DNA of 64,000 nucleotides from Bacteroidales bacterium (GCA_016714605.1 JADKDL010000011.1:62001-126000); one strand, 5' to 3'. Positions 36,551 through 46,799 are shown, numbered from the stretch's first letter. Program-made: numbers and translations. The notes: a model not told the origin generated them from the sequence alone.

Positions 36551-37869
36551 TGTCGGCTTCCCCAAAATTCGGCCAGAAAGAGGTTGTTAAAATAACAAAA
36601 TTTAATAACTTTAAAGACAAATTAAGAGATGAAAAAGAAATTCACAGAATCACAAATTGTATCTGCCATTAAACGGCAGGAAGCAGGAATGAAGACTAGC
36701 GAGATAGCAAAGAGAGCTAGGTAAGTAGTACAACCATTAATAACTGGAAAAGCAAGTACAGTGGTATGGAAGTATCAGATATCAAGCGAATGAAACAATT
36801 AGAAGCTGAAAATGCCGAGCTCAAAAAATGTATGCAGAGATGAGCATTGAGAACAGAGCGATAAAAGCAGTTCTTGAAAAAAAAAGTTCTAACGCCTGAG
36901 GAGAAACGAGAGATAGTGGGGAGTCTAAATGAAGAAGGACTCAGTATCCGAAAGGCGTGTCAATTCGCAGGTATAGCTGTAGTACCACACAATACAAAAA
37001 GAAAGACAAGGATGATAAAGATCTGATAGATCATCTAGGTCGACTCACCCAAAAGCACGTCAATATAGGCTTTTGGCAGTGTTATTATCGAATAAGAAAC
37101 CAAGGATATCGTTATAATCATAAACGAATGTATCGAGTATATACAGCAATGAAATTAAATATAAGAAGGAGGCGAAAGAAGAGACTTCCGACAAGACTTA
37201 AAAGAGAATTAGTAAATGTACCGCCCAAAACCAAGTCTGGAGTATGGATTTTGTGAGCGATAAATTGACAAACGGGAGTTCTTTCAGGATACTCAATATT
37301 ATAGATGATTATAATCGTGAATCACCCACATAGATTTAGATACTAGTATGCCAGCAAAACGTGTTATTAAAGCCTTAGATACTATTGCATTTGAAAGAGG
37401 GTATCCTGCCAATATTAGGATGGACAATGGCCCTGAATTTATAAGTACAGCGTTAGCGCTATGGTCAGAAAAACACAAGTAACACTGCTTCATATCCAAC
37501 CAGGAGAACTTACACAAAACGCATATATAGAGCGTAATAACGGCACAATGAGGCAAGAAGTTTTAGATGCTTATATGTTTTGGAGTTTGGCACAAGCAAG
37601 GGAGCTAATCTATAGTTGGCAAGACGATTATAATCATGAAAGACCCCACAGTGCATTAGGGTATGTTAGTCCAAAATCATTTATCTCAAACCCCAAAATT
37701 GCTTAACATGAATCCTATGTTTTTTCCACGGAATTTTTTAGCACCCAATTGCCATTCACAGCCAATTGGATGCGTAAAGAAAAATTATGTGGTAAAAACA
37801 AAAATAGTGGGCTTAAATTTATAAATTCACAACAACTTCACATTGGCACGAAAATAGGGGGAGCCGACA
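36551..37869 (+). mobile_element. IS3-family insertion sequence, copy b (frameshifted)
   Basis: Same element as copy a, with ends TGTCGGCTTCCCC and GGGGGAGCCGACA. The best-preserved integrase pieces are KKDKDDKDLIDHLGRLTQKHVNIGF and ERNNGTMRQEVLDAYMFWS. Left flank is GGAT, inside a recombination site; right flank is TTTTTT, inside a DUF262 gene. It lies within the inverted segment. Confidence 0.85.
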
Positions 37870-38151
37870 TTTTTTCAAACATAGAACCTTTAAAAAAATA
37901 TTTAAAGTGGTTAATCTTTGTTGTCCATCTACAACTGTTCTTTTAGCGTCAATATTTGAAGCAGTTTCTTCTTGTTTGAGAATTACAGAGCCCAGAAAAT
38001 ATGGCTTTCTACTTTGAGAAACTGACCTCATGTCTTCTAAAAATCTTAACCATTGTGTTGTATCCCAAACATATGCTCTTTGGAAAAATGGGATTTCTAA
38101 ATTTTGTCCTCTGTTAAAAATTTCTCTTATGGTACGTTTTCCTGCTTCCAT
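37870..38151 (-). pseudogene. DUF262 (GmrSD-type) protein, N-terminal fragment
   Basis: On the minus strand from the ATG at 38151: IPFFQRAYVWDTTQWLRFLEDM, PYFLGSVILKQEE and VDGQQRLTTLNIFL are the DUF262 core (ParB/Srx-like nucleotide-binding fold with the DGQQRLTTL motif). Full-length relatives such as GmrSD are several hundred residues long and act as modification-dependent restriction enzymes. The IS at 37869 removes everything after about 94 codons. A defence gene lost by insertion. Confidence 0.75.
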
Positions 38152-38202
38152 TTAATTTATATTTTTTGATTGTTTTTGTTTTGTCGGTGGTTCTATAAGC
38201 TG

Positions 38203-38338
38203 ACGCACAACGGTTTTGGGCTTGCCGAAGGTGGGAATTTGAAAGACTAATGCTCAAATTTACGATAATGCTCAATAGAATTCCAAATGTTGAGGCTTGC
38301 ACTTTTGCCCCACTTTTGGCAAACCCATGTTATGGGCT
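38203..38338 (-). repeat. attC-like palindrome 28, reversed
   Basis: On the minus strand: AGCCCATAAC (38338-38329) and GTTGTGCGT (38211-38203), arms GGGTTTGCCAAAAGTGGGG/CCCACCTTCGGCAAGCCC. Confidence 0.8.
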
Positions 38339-38347
38339 GGCTATTCT

Positions 38348-39286
38348 TCATTTTAAGTTTATGTAGTTTAATAAAAGTTTATTTAATGTAGGTGTTTTAG
38401 TTGTTGCTTTTCCTACTATTTCTAGTACTTGTTTGGATAATAATTGCATTTCACTTCTTGCGGAATTAGCGTGTGGTGCAATTGCTAATGTTCCAGTTTT
38501 TCCTTTCATTGCATTAGACCAATACAATACCGAAAACCATTTTGGCATAGTTAAAAATATTATTTTCAAATTTTTTGGGATAATTGGTAGTCCAAGTGCT
38601 TGACAGGCTATAAATCCTTCTCTTATGCTTTGAACCATTATACCAATGTCTTTTATATTTTTTCCAAGTTGTATGCTATCTCCATTGTTAAAAGCAATTG
38701 CCGCAGATACTGATGATATAAATACAGAATGAATAACAAGCCAAGCCTTCATCTGATTTTCAATTATTACTTTAAAACCTGATTTTTCTAATATTTCTTG
38801 TAGTTGTTTCGTAGTCTCGCTGATGATACCGTCAAAGTTACCAATAGTTGTTTTCTGCTCTTTGATTTGGATGTAGTCTATTTTTTTTCCTTGCCTAATT
38901 CCGCCCACTCCCGGAAAACCCAAAAGAATTTTTTTGTCGAAAAAATCTTTATCCAAATTTTGAATGTCTATTGGATTATTCAGCATAAATAATATCGTTG
39001 GGCAACTACGGTTAGCTCTTAAATTTTTCTTTACACTCTCCAATTGGTCTAATCTAACTGTAACGATAACTAAATCATAGTAGGCATTCTCCGTTAGTTC
39101 TTGAATTAAAGGTACTGGTATATTTATTTCTTCGTTTGTTAGGACATTGCCTATGGTTACTCTGTTATTTTTTAGATATTTGTATGTTTCTCCACGAGCT
39201 AATAAAGTTACATCTACACCATTTTTTAATAGTTTAGCTGCATAAATCTGTCCGATAATTCCTGCACCATAGAATAATATTTTCAT
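38348..39286 (-). CDS. Ketopantoate reductase-like (ApbA/PanE family) protein
   Basis: A 312-residue protein with an N-terminal NAD(P) Rossmann motif (MKILFYGAGIIGQIYAAKL, GxGxxG), VTLLARGE, and the helical C-terminal domain of the family with KAWLVIHSVFISSVSAA. PanE reduces 2-dehydropantoate to pantoate in coenzyme A synthesis. Here the sequence is divergent and the gene is alone in a cassette, so a different ketoacid or hydroxyacid is just as likely. Cassette ends GTTATGGGC and GCCCATAAC match. Confidence 0.75.
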   Translation of the reverse strand: MKILFYGAGIIGQIYAAKLLKNGVDVTLLARGETYKYLKNNRVTIGNVLTNEEINIPVPLIQELTENAYYDLVIVTVRLDQLESVKKNLRANRSCPTILFMLNNPIDIQNLDKDFFDKKILLGFPGVGGIRQGKKIDYIQIKEQKTTIGNFDGIISETTKQLQEILEKSGFKVIIENQMKAWLVIHSVFISSVSAAIAFNNGDSIQLGKNIKDIGIMVQSIREGFIACQALGLPIIPKNLKIIFLTMPKWFSVLYWSNAMKGKTGTLAIAPHANSARSEMQLLSKQVLEIVGKATTKTPTLNKLLLNYINLK

Positions 39287-39341
39287 TTATTAATTTATTG
39301 CTATTTTAATTCTGTCATTTTCCAGTATTTTTGTTTAGCTT

Positions 39342-39413
39342 GCCCATAACGGTTTGGCTAAATGCCGTTCGCCCGCATAGGGCGGATGGACATTTTAGCC
39401 TTTGTTGTGCGTA
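39342..39413 (-). repeat. attC-like palindrome 29, reversed (short form)
   Basis: Only about 70 bases. On the minus strand: TACGCACAAC, arm GGCTAAAATG, a GC-rich inner hairpin CCGCCCTATGCGGGCG, arm CATTTAGCC, then GTTATGGGC. Confidence 0.75.
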
Positions 39414-39426
39414 GGATTCTTTTTTA

Positions 39427-40320
39427 TTATGCCATTGTTGAATTTAAGGTATCAAATTTCATTTTGTCGAAATCAGATTTATATCCATAAATTTCAAGTT
39501 TATGCATATCTCCCCATGTCATTCTTGTTTCAAATAAACTTGCGAGACTTAATAGGCATTTAAATTCTTTGAATTTTTTTAAGTGGTATTCTTTATTTTC
39601 TTCAAATTCCTTCAACTGTTTAATCCATTTTTCTTTATTCGATTTATTTTGATACCGCTGACTTTCGTATGATACTGTTAACTCACAATTAATTATATCT
39701 TCGATGCTATTGTAAACTTTATTCGCATTACGTCCATGATAGACTATTGTGTTCGTGAATTTATCTATCCTTATTCCAAATCCATAAACTAATCTATCAA
39801 ACCCATTGGATTTTAGGTAAAGAGAGCTTTTATCCTCTATTCCTTCATCCATTAAAAAGGAATTCTCAGATAGAAAATCCATTTTCCAATGCATAATATT
39901 ATCATCCTCAGTAAATTGTTCGTCGTTGTATTCACTTAGATCTTCACGAGGTGTTATCTTCTTTGATTCAACACGAATTTTGTATGGTATATGTTCTACA
40001 AAGTCTGTAACTCCAGCAAACTTTTCATCTTTTGGAATTTCTTTAATTTCTAATTCACTAATATCCTCAAAGTAATAACCTGTCGCCTCGTTATTATCCA
40101 AATTACCATAAAAAATACTCAATAAACCTTTATTTGTTAGCTCTTGAATCGGATTGTCTTTCAAATTAATCTGTAAAATAAATTCGTAAAATCCATTTTC
40201 AAATATTGGGTAATTCATTCCTCTTGGCAAATCGGGTTTCCCTCCAATTCTGGAATTTCCAACTTTTTCATAGTCTTCTTCTTTATCGAGTATTATCGTA
40301 TTTTTTAGCTCTATTGGCAT
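39427..40320 (-). CDS. DUF1963 (YwqG-like) protein
   Basis: A 297-residue protein with the DUF1963 features: SRIGGKPDLPRGMNYP near residue 25, FILQINLKD, GLLSIFYG, and a late LASLFETRMTWGDMHKLEIYGYKSDF. In the family, these mark a beta-rich fold of unknown activity. No export signal, so cytosolic. Single gene in a reversed cassette. The cassette ends (GTTGTGCATA at 40349, TACGCACAAC at 39413) match with one difference. Confidence 0.75.
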   Translation of the reverse strand: MPIELKNTIILDKEEDYEKVGNSRIGGKPDLPRGMNYPIFENGFYEFILQINLKDNPIQELTNKGLLSIFYGNLDNNEATGYYFEDISELEIKEIPKDEKFAGVTDFVEHIPYKIRVESKKITPREDLSEYNDEQFTEDDNIMHWKMDFLSENSFLMDEGIEDKSSLYLKSNGFDRLVYGFGIRIDKFTNTIVYHGRNANKVYNSIEDIINCELTVSYESQRYQNKSNKEKWIKQLKEFEENKEYHLKKFKEFKCLLSLASLFETRMTWGDMHKLEIYGYKSDFDKMKFDTLNSTMA

Positions 40321-40340
40321 TTTGTTTATTTTTCTTTCTT

Positions 40341-40477
40341 ATGCACAACGGTCCGCGGCTTGGCGAAGTGGCGGAATTTTACCGCAAAAGTTCAAAATAG
40401 TTCCGAATGTTCGTTGTAGCACAAATGTTTCATAGAATTACGTAAGCCGCCGTATCGCCAAACCGATGTTGGCAGAA
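40341..40477 (-). repeat. attC-like palindrome 30, reversed
   Basis: On the minus strand: TTCTGCCAAC (40477-40468), arms CGGTTTGGCGATACGGCGG/CCGCCACTTCGCCAAGCCG, then GTTGTGCATA. Confidence 0.75.
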
Positions 40478-40488
40478 GTAGTTTTCTA

Positions 40489-40821
40489 TCACGCTATTTG
40501 AATTTTGTTATTCATCAATTCAACATTGAAGTTAACCTTCGCTTTTAATGCTCCAAAAACTTTCAAAATCGTTTCCATTGTTACGTTGGTTGTATTGTTT
40601 TCAAGCTTTGAAATTTGAGCACGTTGAACACCAACTAATTTTCCCAATTGTTCTTGTGTTAAATTTCTTTCTAGTCGAACCTTGCGGATCATTTCGCCCA
40701 TTACTTCAAGTTGTAATTCTTGTTCGTATTGAGTTCTTCTTTCTGTTCCAATTTCGCCAATAAATTCATCTTTTATTTGGTCAAAACTGAACAATTTTAA
40801 TTCTTTATTATTTGTAGCCAT
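40489..40821 (-). CDS. HigA-like XRE antitoxin, second family
   Basis: From the ATG at 40821 (a further in-frame ATG at 40842 would overlap the upstream leader) the product is about 110 residues with a helix-turn-helix (VRLERNLTQEQLGKLVGVQRAQISKLE). It is clearly a paralogue of the antitoxin at 10016 (shared GKLVGV and TILKVF.ALKA) but well diverged. It follows its toxin gene on the minus strand, keeping the HigBA order. Confidence 0.85.
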   Translation of the reverse strand: MATNNKELKLFSFDQIKDEFIGEIGTERRTQYEQELQLEVMGEMIRKVRLERNLTQEQLGKLVGVQRAQISKLENNTTNVTMETILKVFGALKAKVNFNVELMNNKIQIA

Positions 40822-40849
40822 TGTTTTTGTTTTTAAGTTCAAAATATTT

Positions 40850-41161
40850 CTACCTTATTTGTTCAGCTTTCTCAATTTCTTTATCTGGTGTTTTATTTGT
40901 TTTTTTAATAATTCCGTGAGTTGTCAAAACCAAAGTTTGTTGCTTATCTTCTTTGTCCCAAAATGCAAAAATTCGATAATGTGTTTTATTAAACAAAGTC
41001 CTAAATTCCCAAATTTCTCCTTTTAGCTTTTTAAACAACCCATTGTCTGCTTTAACTTTTGCTTTGTCAATATTGAAGATTATTTTGTCCCTACCTTTTT
41101 GGTCAAGAGTCAGTAAAAACTCTCTTGCCTCGGTTAAAAATAGCACTTCAAATTTTTTCAT
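40850..41161 (-). CDS. HigB/Gp49-like toxin, second family
   Basis: A 103-residue RelE-superfamily toxin: REFLLTLDQKGRDKIIFNID, GEIWEFRTLFNKTHYRIFAFWD and LVLTTHGIIKKTNKTPDKEIEKAEQI, the same layout as the toxin at 9665. Its cassette ends (GTTGGCAGAA at 41266, TTCTGCCAAC at 40477) are exact complements. It is probably independent of the + strand pair, given the divergence. Confidence 0.85.
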   Translation of the reverse strand: MKKFEVLFLTEAREFLLTLDQKGRDKIIFNIDKAKVKADNGLFKKLKGEIWEFRTLFNKTHYRIFAFWDKEDKQQTLVLTTHGIIKKTNKTPDKEIEKAEQIR

Positions 41162-41256
41162 TCGCCCTTCATGTTGTTTCCATATAAAGATACAAATAGT
41201 TTTATTCTATTCAAATATTTTGGTAATTTTCTCTTGATAGTTAGTCGAGATACTGT

Positions 41257-41394
41257 TTCTGCCAACGGTTTTGGGCTTGCCGAAGGTGGGGAATTTGGAA
41301 TACGAATGTTCAAATTTACGATAATGCTCAATAGAATTCCAAATGTTGAGGTTTGCACTTTTGCCCCACTTTTGGCAAACCCATGTTGGCAGAA
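41257..41394 (-). repeat. attC-like palindrome 31, reversed
   Basis: On the minus strand: TTCTGCCAAC (41394-41385) and GTTGGCAGAA (41266-41257), arms GGGTTTGCCAAAAGTGGGG/CCCCACCTTCGGCAAGCCC. Confidence 0.8.
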
Positions 41395-41401
41395 GTGTTT
41401 T

Positions 41402-41701
41402 TTAATTCAAATTCTTCAATAATTTTGAGTTTGATGATTCTTTTATAAAAATTAAATAATCAAAATCGTTTGCGACATTTGCTACTTTAAAATCGTTATT
41501 TCCCATACTTACTGCACCAATTCTACGATATGGTATTTCCTTTAATAACCAATCGGCTAATGCATTGTTCTCTTTTTTAATAGTTTTTAAATCTAAAATG
41601 AAAAAAGGTATATCTAAAGAATTTAAAAAATATTCAAGTGTTCCCCCATAACCTTCTTGTGCATTGTATGTATCTAATTTTCTTGTTTCTCTTCCTATAG
41701 C
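41402..41701 (-). pseudogene. C-terminal fragment, erythromycin-esterase-like
   Basis: Read on the minus strand from the IS edge, an open frame of 99 codons ends at the stop at 41404. Segments such as YGGTLEYFLNSLDIPFFILDLK, RRIGAVSMGNNDF and FDYLIFIKESSNSKLL resemble the end of erythromycin-esterase-like proteins (a family of hydrolases, only some acting on macrolides). The first part is missing, and no matching N-terminal part is identified in the window. Tentative. Confidence 0.4.
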
Positions 41702-43021
41702 TGTCGGCTCCCCCTATTTTCGTGCCAATGTGAAGTTGTTGTGAATTTATAAATTTAAGCCCACTATTTTCGTTTTTACCACATAATTTTTCTTTACGCA
41801 CTCCAATTGGCTGTGAATGGCAATTGGGTGCTAAAAAATTCCGTGGAAAAACATAGGATTCATGTTAACAATTTTGGGGTTTGAGATAAATGATTTTGGA
41901 CTAACATACCCTAATGCACTGTGGGGTCTTTCATGATTATAATCGTCTTGCCAACTATAGATTAGCTCCCTTGCTTGTGCCAAACTCCAAAACATATAAG
42001 CATCTAAAACTTCTTGCCTCATTGTGCCGTTATTACGCTCTATATGTGCGTTTTGTGTAGGTTCTCCTGGTTGGATATGAAGCAGTGTTACTTTGTGTTT
42101 TTCTGACCATAGCGCTAACGCTGTACTTATAAATTCAGGGCCATTGTCCATCCTAATATTGGCAGGATACCCTCTTTCAAATGCAATAGTATCTAAGGCT
42201 TTAATAACACGTTTTGCTGGCATACTAGTATCTAAATCTATGTGGAGTGATTCACGATTATAATCATCTATAATATTGAGTATCCTGAAAGAACTCCTCG
42301 TTTGTCAATTTATCGCTCACAAAATCCATACTCCAGACTTGGTTTTGGGCAGTACATTTTACTAATTCTCTTTTAAGTCTTGTCGGAAGTCTCTTCTTTC
42401 GCCTCCTTCTTATATTTAATTTCATTGCTGTATATACTCGATACATTCGTTTATGATTATAACGATATCCTTGGTTTCTTATTCGATAATAACACCGCCA
42501 AAAGCCTATATTGACGTGCTTTTGGGTGAGTCGACCTAGATGATCTATCAGATCTTTATCATCCTTGTCTTTCTTTTGTATTGTGTGGTACTACGAGCTA
42601 TACCTACGAATTGACACGCCTTTCGGATACTGAGTCCTTCTTCATTTAGACTCCCCACTATCTCTCGTTTCTCCTCAGGCGTTAGAACTTTTTTCAAGAA
42701 CTGCTTTATCGCTCTGTTCTCAATGCTCATCTCTGCATACATTTTTTTGAGCTCGGCATTTTCAGCTTCTAATTGTTTCATTCGCTTGATATCTGATACT
42801 TCCATACCACTGTACTTGCTTTTCCAGTTATTAATGGTTGTACTACTTACCCCTAGCTCTCTTGCTATCTCGCTAGTCTTCATTCCTGCTTCCTGCCGTT
42901 TAATGGCAGATACAATTTGTGATTCTGTGAATTTTTTTTTCATCTCTTAATTTGTCTTTAAAGTTATTAAATTTTGTTATTTTAACAACCTCTTTCTGGC
43001 CGAATTTTGGGGAAGCCGACA
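41702..43021 (-). mobile_element. IS3-family insertion sequence, copy c (reversed, best preserved)
   Basis: Inverted ends TGTCGGCTCCCCC (left, plus strand) and the complement of TGTCGGCTTCCCC (right). OrfA is 42943-42548 (helix-turn-helix, coiled coil, then EEKREIVGSLNEEGLSIRKACQFVGIARSTTQY). OrfB carries the DDE core: DFVSDKLTN, then IRMDNGPEF, then HIERNNGTMRQEVL, followed by YNHERPHSALGYVSP. The orfA/orfB junction and one more point are out of frame. Flanks AGC and GAT do not match. This is the outer partner of copy a in the inversion. Confidence 0.85.
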
Positions 43022-43582
43022 GATGGAAAGGGGACTTTAATGGCTTGCAAGAGTTCAATATTAAACAGCAACAGAAATCCAGGAATGACACAAGCACAAT
43101 CAGAAGCAATTTTCACAAAATATTTAGGACAAACAAATTTTATTTGGCTTGACGGACAAGCAGGACTTGATGTTACAGACCAACATATTGACGGATTTGC
43201 AATATTTGGAAATCAAAACACAATCGTTACAATGGAACAAAACGATTTATTAGATTATGATGTAAAACAATCTGACATAAACAAACTTTATGCTGCTAAA
43301 AGGAAAGACGGAACAGCTTATACATTCTTAAAAGTTCCATTGACACAAAACAATGTGGTAACAACAAATGGAACAAATTTAGGATACAAAGGTTCGTATA
43401 TAAATTATTACATAGCAAACAATAAAGTGTTAGTACCAAATTATAACGACCCAAACGATGCAGTAGCAAATGGACTTATTCAAACACTTTATCCAACAAG
43501 AACGGTAGTAGGCATTGATGTAAGGAACTTATACGAAAACGGCGGAATGATACATTGTGTAACTCAACAACAACCTCAATAA
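43022..43582 (+). pseudogene. Agmatine deiminase-like (PAD_porph) protein, C-terminal fragment
   Basis: The frame runs on from the IS edge; upstream codons belong to the IS. Visible signatures of the agmatine deiminase/peptidyl-arginine deiminase family are TDGKGTLMACKSSILNSNRNPGMTQAQ, DVTDQHIDGFA (catalytic His and Asp) and GGMIHCVTQQQP with the nucleophilic Cys. The family converts agmatine to N-carbamoylputrescine. The N-terminal half is absent, so the protein cannot work as read. It ends in a cassette box GCACACAAC at 43589. Confidence 0.8.
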
Positions 43583-43603
43583 AAAACTGCACACAACAAG
43601 GGT

Positions 43604-44573
43604 ACCTGTTGCACAACTTCTCCATAAACTATTAAAATCCGAAAAACCTCAAAAGCAGACCTCATTTCTGCCCTTTAGGCGAGGGTTGGTTTTTCAGTCG
43701 AGGTTGGGCTGGTAAAAATTTGCCGTGTTCTGATGACACATGTTGAAGACATAAAATGGCTATTTTGAAGTGTTTCCTGGATTTCTGGCATTTGATGGGC
43801 GATGGTTATGGTTTTTAGGCGAGTGAACTTGAGATATTTCTTGAGATTGTAGGTCAAGGCTGCCATCAATACGTGTTTGTTTGCCTGGGTCATGCCTCGA
43901 TTATTGATTTTTTTCATATTGAAGAAGTTGATCAGGGTATCCAAGACGGGATCTATCGTGCGGGATCGCATCTTGCTGATTTTTCGCCGTATTTGGGGTG
44001 TCGGCTCAACTTTTGATGCATCCGATCGTACAAAGGTTTGTGGATACTTTCTTCTATCTTCTTATACTTTGTCACCTGTCCGCAGCATTGCAATCTGAGT
44101 GGGCATTTGGCGCAGTCACTTTCGCTACTGCGATATTGCTTTTTATCATAGCCTTTGCTATCCGTTTTGATCCCTTTGTAGGTCAAGTGGGCTCCTTGTC
44201 CTCCTTGTTTTTTACACTCATAGCGGTCGGCTTCTATGTTGTATTCAAATCCTGGGCGATCTGGTTCATAGAGTCCAAAATCATCGAATTTTACAAAAAG
44301 AAAAGACCTAATCGAAACCTTAATTGGCACATCCCAAATGAAGCTCATCAAATGAATGGTCTCTTACAACGGCAGTGGAAAACGTATTATAAAAAACAAA
44401 AAACGCATGACCCAATTATCAACTATAATGTTTAAGTTTGTAAAAGAAAAAAAAATCTTGCGAAGAGGGGCTGCCATTTTTTGGTAGTCTCTTTTCAAAA
44501 GAAATATTTATTTATAATTGAATATCTTATCCCTCAATCTTTAATAAATTAGTCACCTTTTTTCAGGACGAGG
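43604..44573. mobile_element. Chimeric IS1182/IS3 remnant C1
   Basis: The left part (to about 44270) is the 3' portion of an IS1182-family transposase on the minus strand: GYDKKQYRSSESDCAKCPLRLQCC (the family's Cys motif) and NKHVLMAALTYNLKKYLKF. The right part is the end of an IS3-type orfB on the plus strand (SKIIEFYKKKRPNRNLNWHIPNEAHQMNG). It begins (TGTTGCACAACTTC) about 10 bases after the cassette box GCACACAAC (43589-43597). Confidence 0.7.
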
Positions 44574-44624
44574 CTCATTTTAGAAACACACCACAACCAT
44601 TTACACATTCAAAATTAGTTATAT

Positions 44625-45989
44625 ATGCAAAGAAGAAATTTTATTAAAGACGCACTAACAGGTTTACCGATAGTATTGTTGTCTCCAACAATACTAGCAA
44701 GTTGTTCAAAAAAAGATGACGATATATATCCTAGCGACAAAACTGTAATCGTCATTGGAGCAGGAATTTCTGGACTTGCAGCGGCCAAAAAATTGAAAGG
44801 AAAAGGCTTTAATATAATTGTACTCGAAGCCCAAGACAAAGTAGGTGGACGATTAAGAACCAATCGAACATTAGGAGTAGCATTTGACGAAGGAGCAAGT
44901 TGGATCCATGGAATCGACGGAAATCCAATTACAACTTTGGCACAAGAAGCTGGTATGACAACTGCTGAAACGGTTGATGATCAAGCAGATGCTTGCTATG
45001 ATATTGGAGGAGTTTTACGAAGTCCCAATACTTATAATACTGCCGAAACAGAATTATATAATATACTCGACACTATGATGAATAGTGGAAGCGCTGATCA
45101 AAGTTTTGAAACAGTTTTTAATTCATTATACCCAAGCCATACAACTGACAGGCTTTGGAAATTCTTACTTTCCACTTATGTTACTTTTGACACAGGAGAT
45201 TTAAATAATTTATCTTCCAAACTATACAATGAAGGAGAAGAATTTGGAGGCATTGAAAAAATTTCGACGAATGGATTTGACACCATTCCAAATTATTTAG
45301 CCAATGGACTAAATATCCAACTTAATCAACGAGTTTCAAAAATAGATTATTCAAGTTCAAAAATAAAAGTAACACATAATGGGATGGAAAGTGAAGCAGA
45401 TTATGTTTTAGTTACGGTTCCCTTAGGAGTTTTAAAGGCAAATTCCATTCAATTTACGCCTATTTTACCAAATACAAAACAAAATGCTATTCAAAAAATA
45501 GGAATGAATTGTGTAAATAAATTTTTATTAACTTGGAATACTCCTTTTTGGGACAACAATCAATATATTGTGTACACACCTGATACAAAAGATAAGTTTA
45601 ACTATTTTGTCAATGTAAATAAATACAATCCGAGTGCAAATGCACTGATGACATTTGCTTATGCTGACTATGCTAGGCAAACCGAAACAATGTCAGATGC
45701 ACAAATAATAAGTGAAATAATGTTACATTTAAAAGATATTTATGGAAACAGTATTCCGAATCCAACCAATATATTACGAACCAAATGGCAAACGAATGAA
45801 AACAGTTTTGGTGCTTATTCATACACAGCAGTTGGTACAGAAATGCAACATTTTGAAGACTTGTCTGAAGAGGTAAATGACAAATTGTTTTTTGCAGGTG
45901 AACATACAAATGTGGATTATTTCTCAACAGCACATGGAGCATATTTGAGTGGAATTAGAGAAGCGGATAAAATAATTGAATTACTATAG
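44625..45989 (+). CDS. Flavin amine oxidase-like lipoprotein
   Basis: A 454-residue FAD-dependent amine oxidase. The N-terminus has an RRNFIKD twin-arginine-like motif and a lipobox LASC. The FAD-binding Rossmann motif is VIVIGAGISGLAAAKKL, followed by the second flavin motif EAQDKVGGRLRTNR, and the C-terminal FAD motif LFFAGEHTNVDYFSTAHGAYLSGIREA. Such enzymes oxidise mono- or polyamines to aldehydes with H2O2 release; the exact amine is unknown. Export as a folded flavoprotein through Tat is plausible. The cassette end GCATATAAC lies at 45998; its start was lost to the IS remnant upstream. Confidence 0.85.
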   Translation: MQRRNFIKDALTGLPIVLLSPTILASCSKKDDDIYPSDKTVIVIGAGISGLAAAKKLKGKGFNIIVLEAQDKVGGRLRTNRTLGVAFDEGASWIHGIDGNPITTLAQEAGMTTAETVDDQADACYDIGGVLRSPNTYNTAETELYNILDTMMNSGSADQSFETVFNSLYPSHTTDRLWKFLLSTYVTFDTGDLNNLSSKLYNEGEEFGGIEKISTNGFDTIPNYLANGLNIQLNQRVSKIDYSSSKIKVTHNGMESEADYVLVTVPLGVLKANSIQFTPILPNTKQNAIQKIGMNCVNKFLLTWNTPFWDNNQYIVYTPDTKDKFNYFVNVNKYNPSANALMTFAYADYARQTETMSDAQIISEIMLHLKDIYGNSIPNPTNILRTKWQTNENSFGAYSYTAVGTEMQHFEDLSEEVNDKLFFAGEHTNVDYFSTAHGAYLSGIREADKIIELL

Positions 45990-45997
45990 AAAAAACG

Positions 45998-46782
45998 GCA
46001 TATAACATGGGTAACTGTTGCACAACTTCTCCATAAACCATTAAAATCCGAAAAACCTTAAAAACAGACCTCATTACAGCCCTTTAGGCGAGGGTTGGTT
46101 TTTCAGTCGAGTTTGGGCAGGTAAGAATTTGCCGTGTTCTGTTGGCACATATTGAAGACATAAAATGGCTATTTTGGAGTGTTTCCAAGATTTCTGGCAT
46201 TTGATGGGCGATGGTTATGGTTTTTAGGCGAGTGAACTTGAGATATTTCTTGAGATTGTAGGTCAAGGCTCCCATCAGTACGTGTTTGTTTGCCTGGGCC
46301 ATGCCGCGACTATTGATTTTTTTCGCATTGAAGAAAAATAATATTGAATTCAGCATGACTCAAACTGGTGATCCCTTAGAAAATACAGTGGCTGAACGTG
46401 CCAACAAAACCATCAAAGAAGAGTTTACAACAGATCAACAAATGAGTTTTAATAGCTTAAAAAATGCCAAAGAAACGATGTCCAAAATTATCGAATTTTA
46501 CAACGATAAAAAACCTCATCGAAGCCTTAATTGGCACACCCCAAATGAAGCTCATCAAATGAATGGTCTCTTACAACGACAGTGGAAAACGTATTATAAA
46601 AAACAAAAAAAGCATGACCCAATTATCAACAATAATGTTTAAGTTTGTAAAAGGAAAAAAAATCATGCGAAGAGGGGCTGCCATTTTTTGGTAGTCTCTT
46701 TTCAAAAGAAATATTTATTAATCATTGAATATCTTATCCCTCAATCTTTAATAAATTAGTCAACTTTTTTCAGGACGAGGCA
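45998..46782. mobile_element. Cassette-end box plus chimeric IS1182/IS3 remnant C2
   Basis: GCATATAAC (45998-46006) is the half-site of the amine oxidase cassette. From about 46010 the chimera begins: IS1182 transposase 3' end on the minus strand, a junction near 46335, then an IS3-type orfB end on the plus strand (MTQTGDPLENTVAERANKTIKEEF ... HRSLNWHTPNEAH). Both internal and outer ends match copy C3. Confidence 0.7.
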
Positions 46783-46799
46783 ACTTAAAAAACAACACT

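Noticed and set aside
32585..43021. Reading IS copies a and c as a composite transposon carrying the genes between them
   Set aside because: Flanks lack a shared target duplication, genes lie in recombination-site cassettes continuous with the array, and inversion explains the orientation better.
44614..44627. GTTATATATGC near the amine oxidase start as the partner of GCATATAAC (45998)
   Set aside because: Two extra bases, overlaps the start codon, and no site arms lie next to it.
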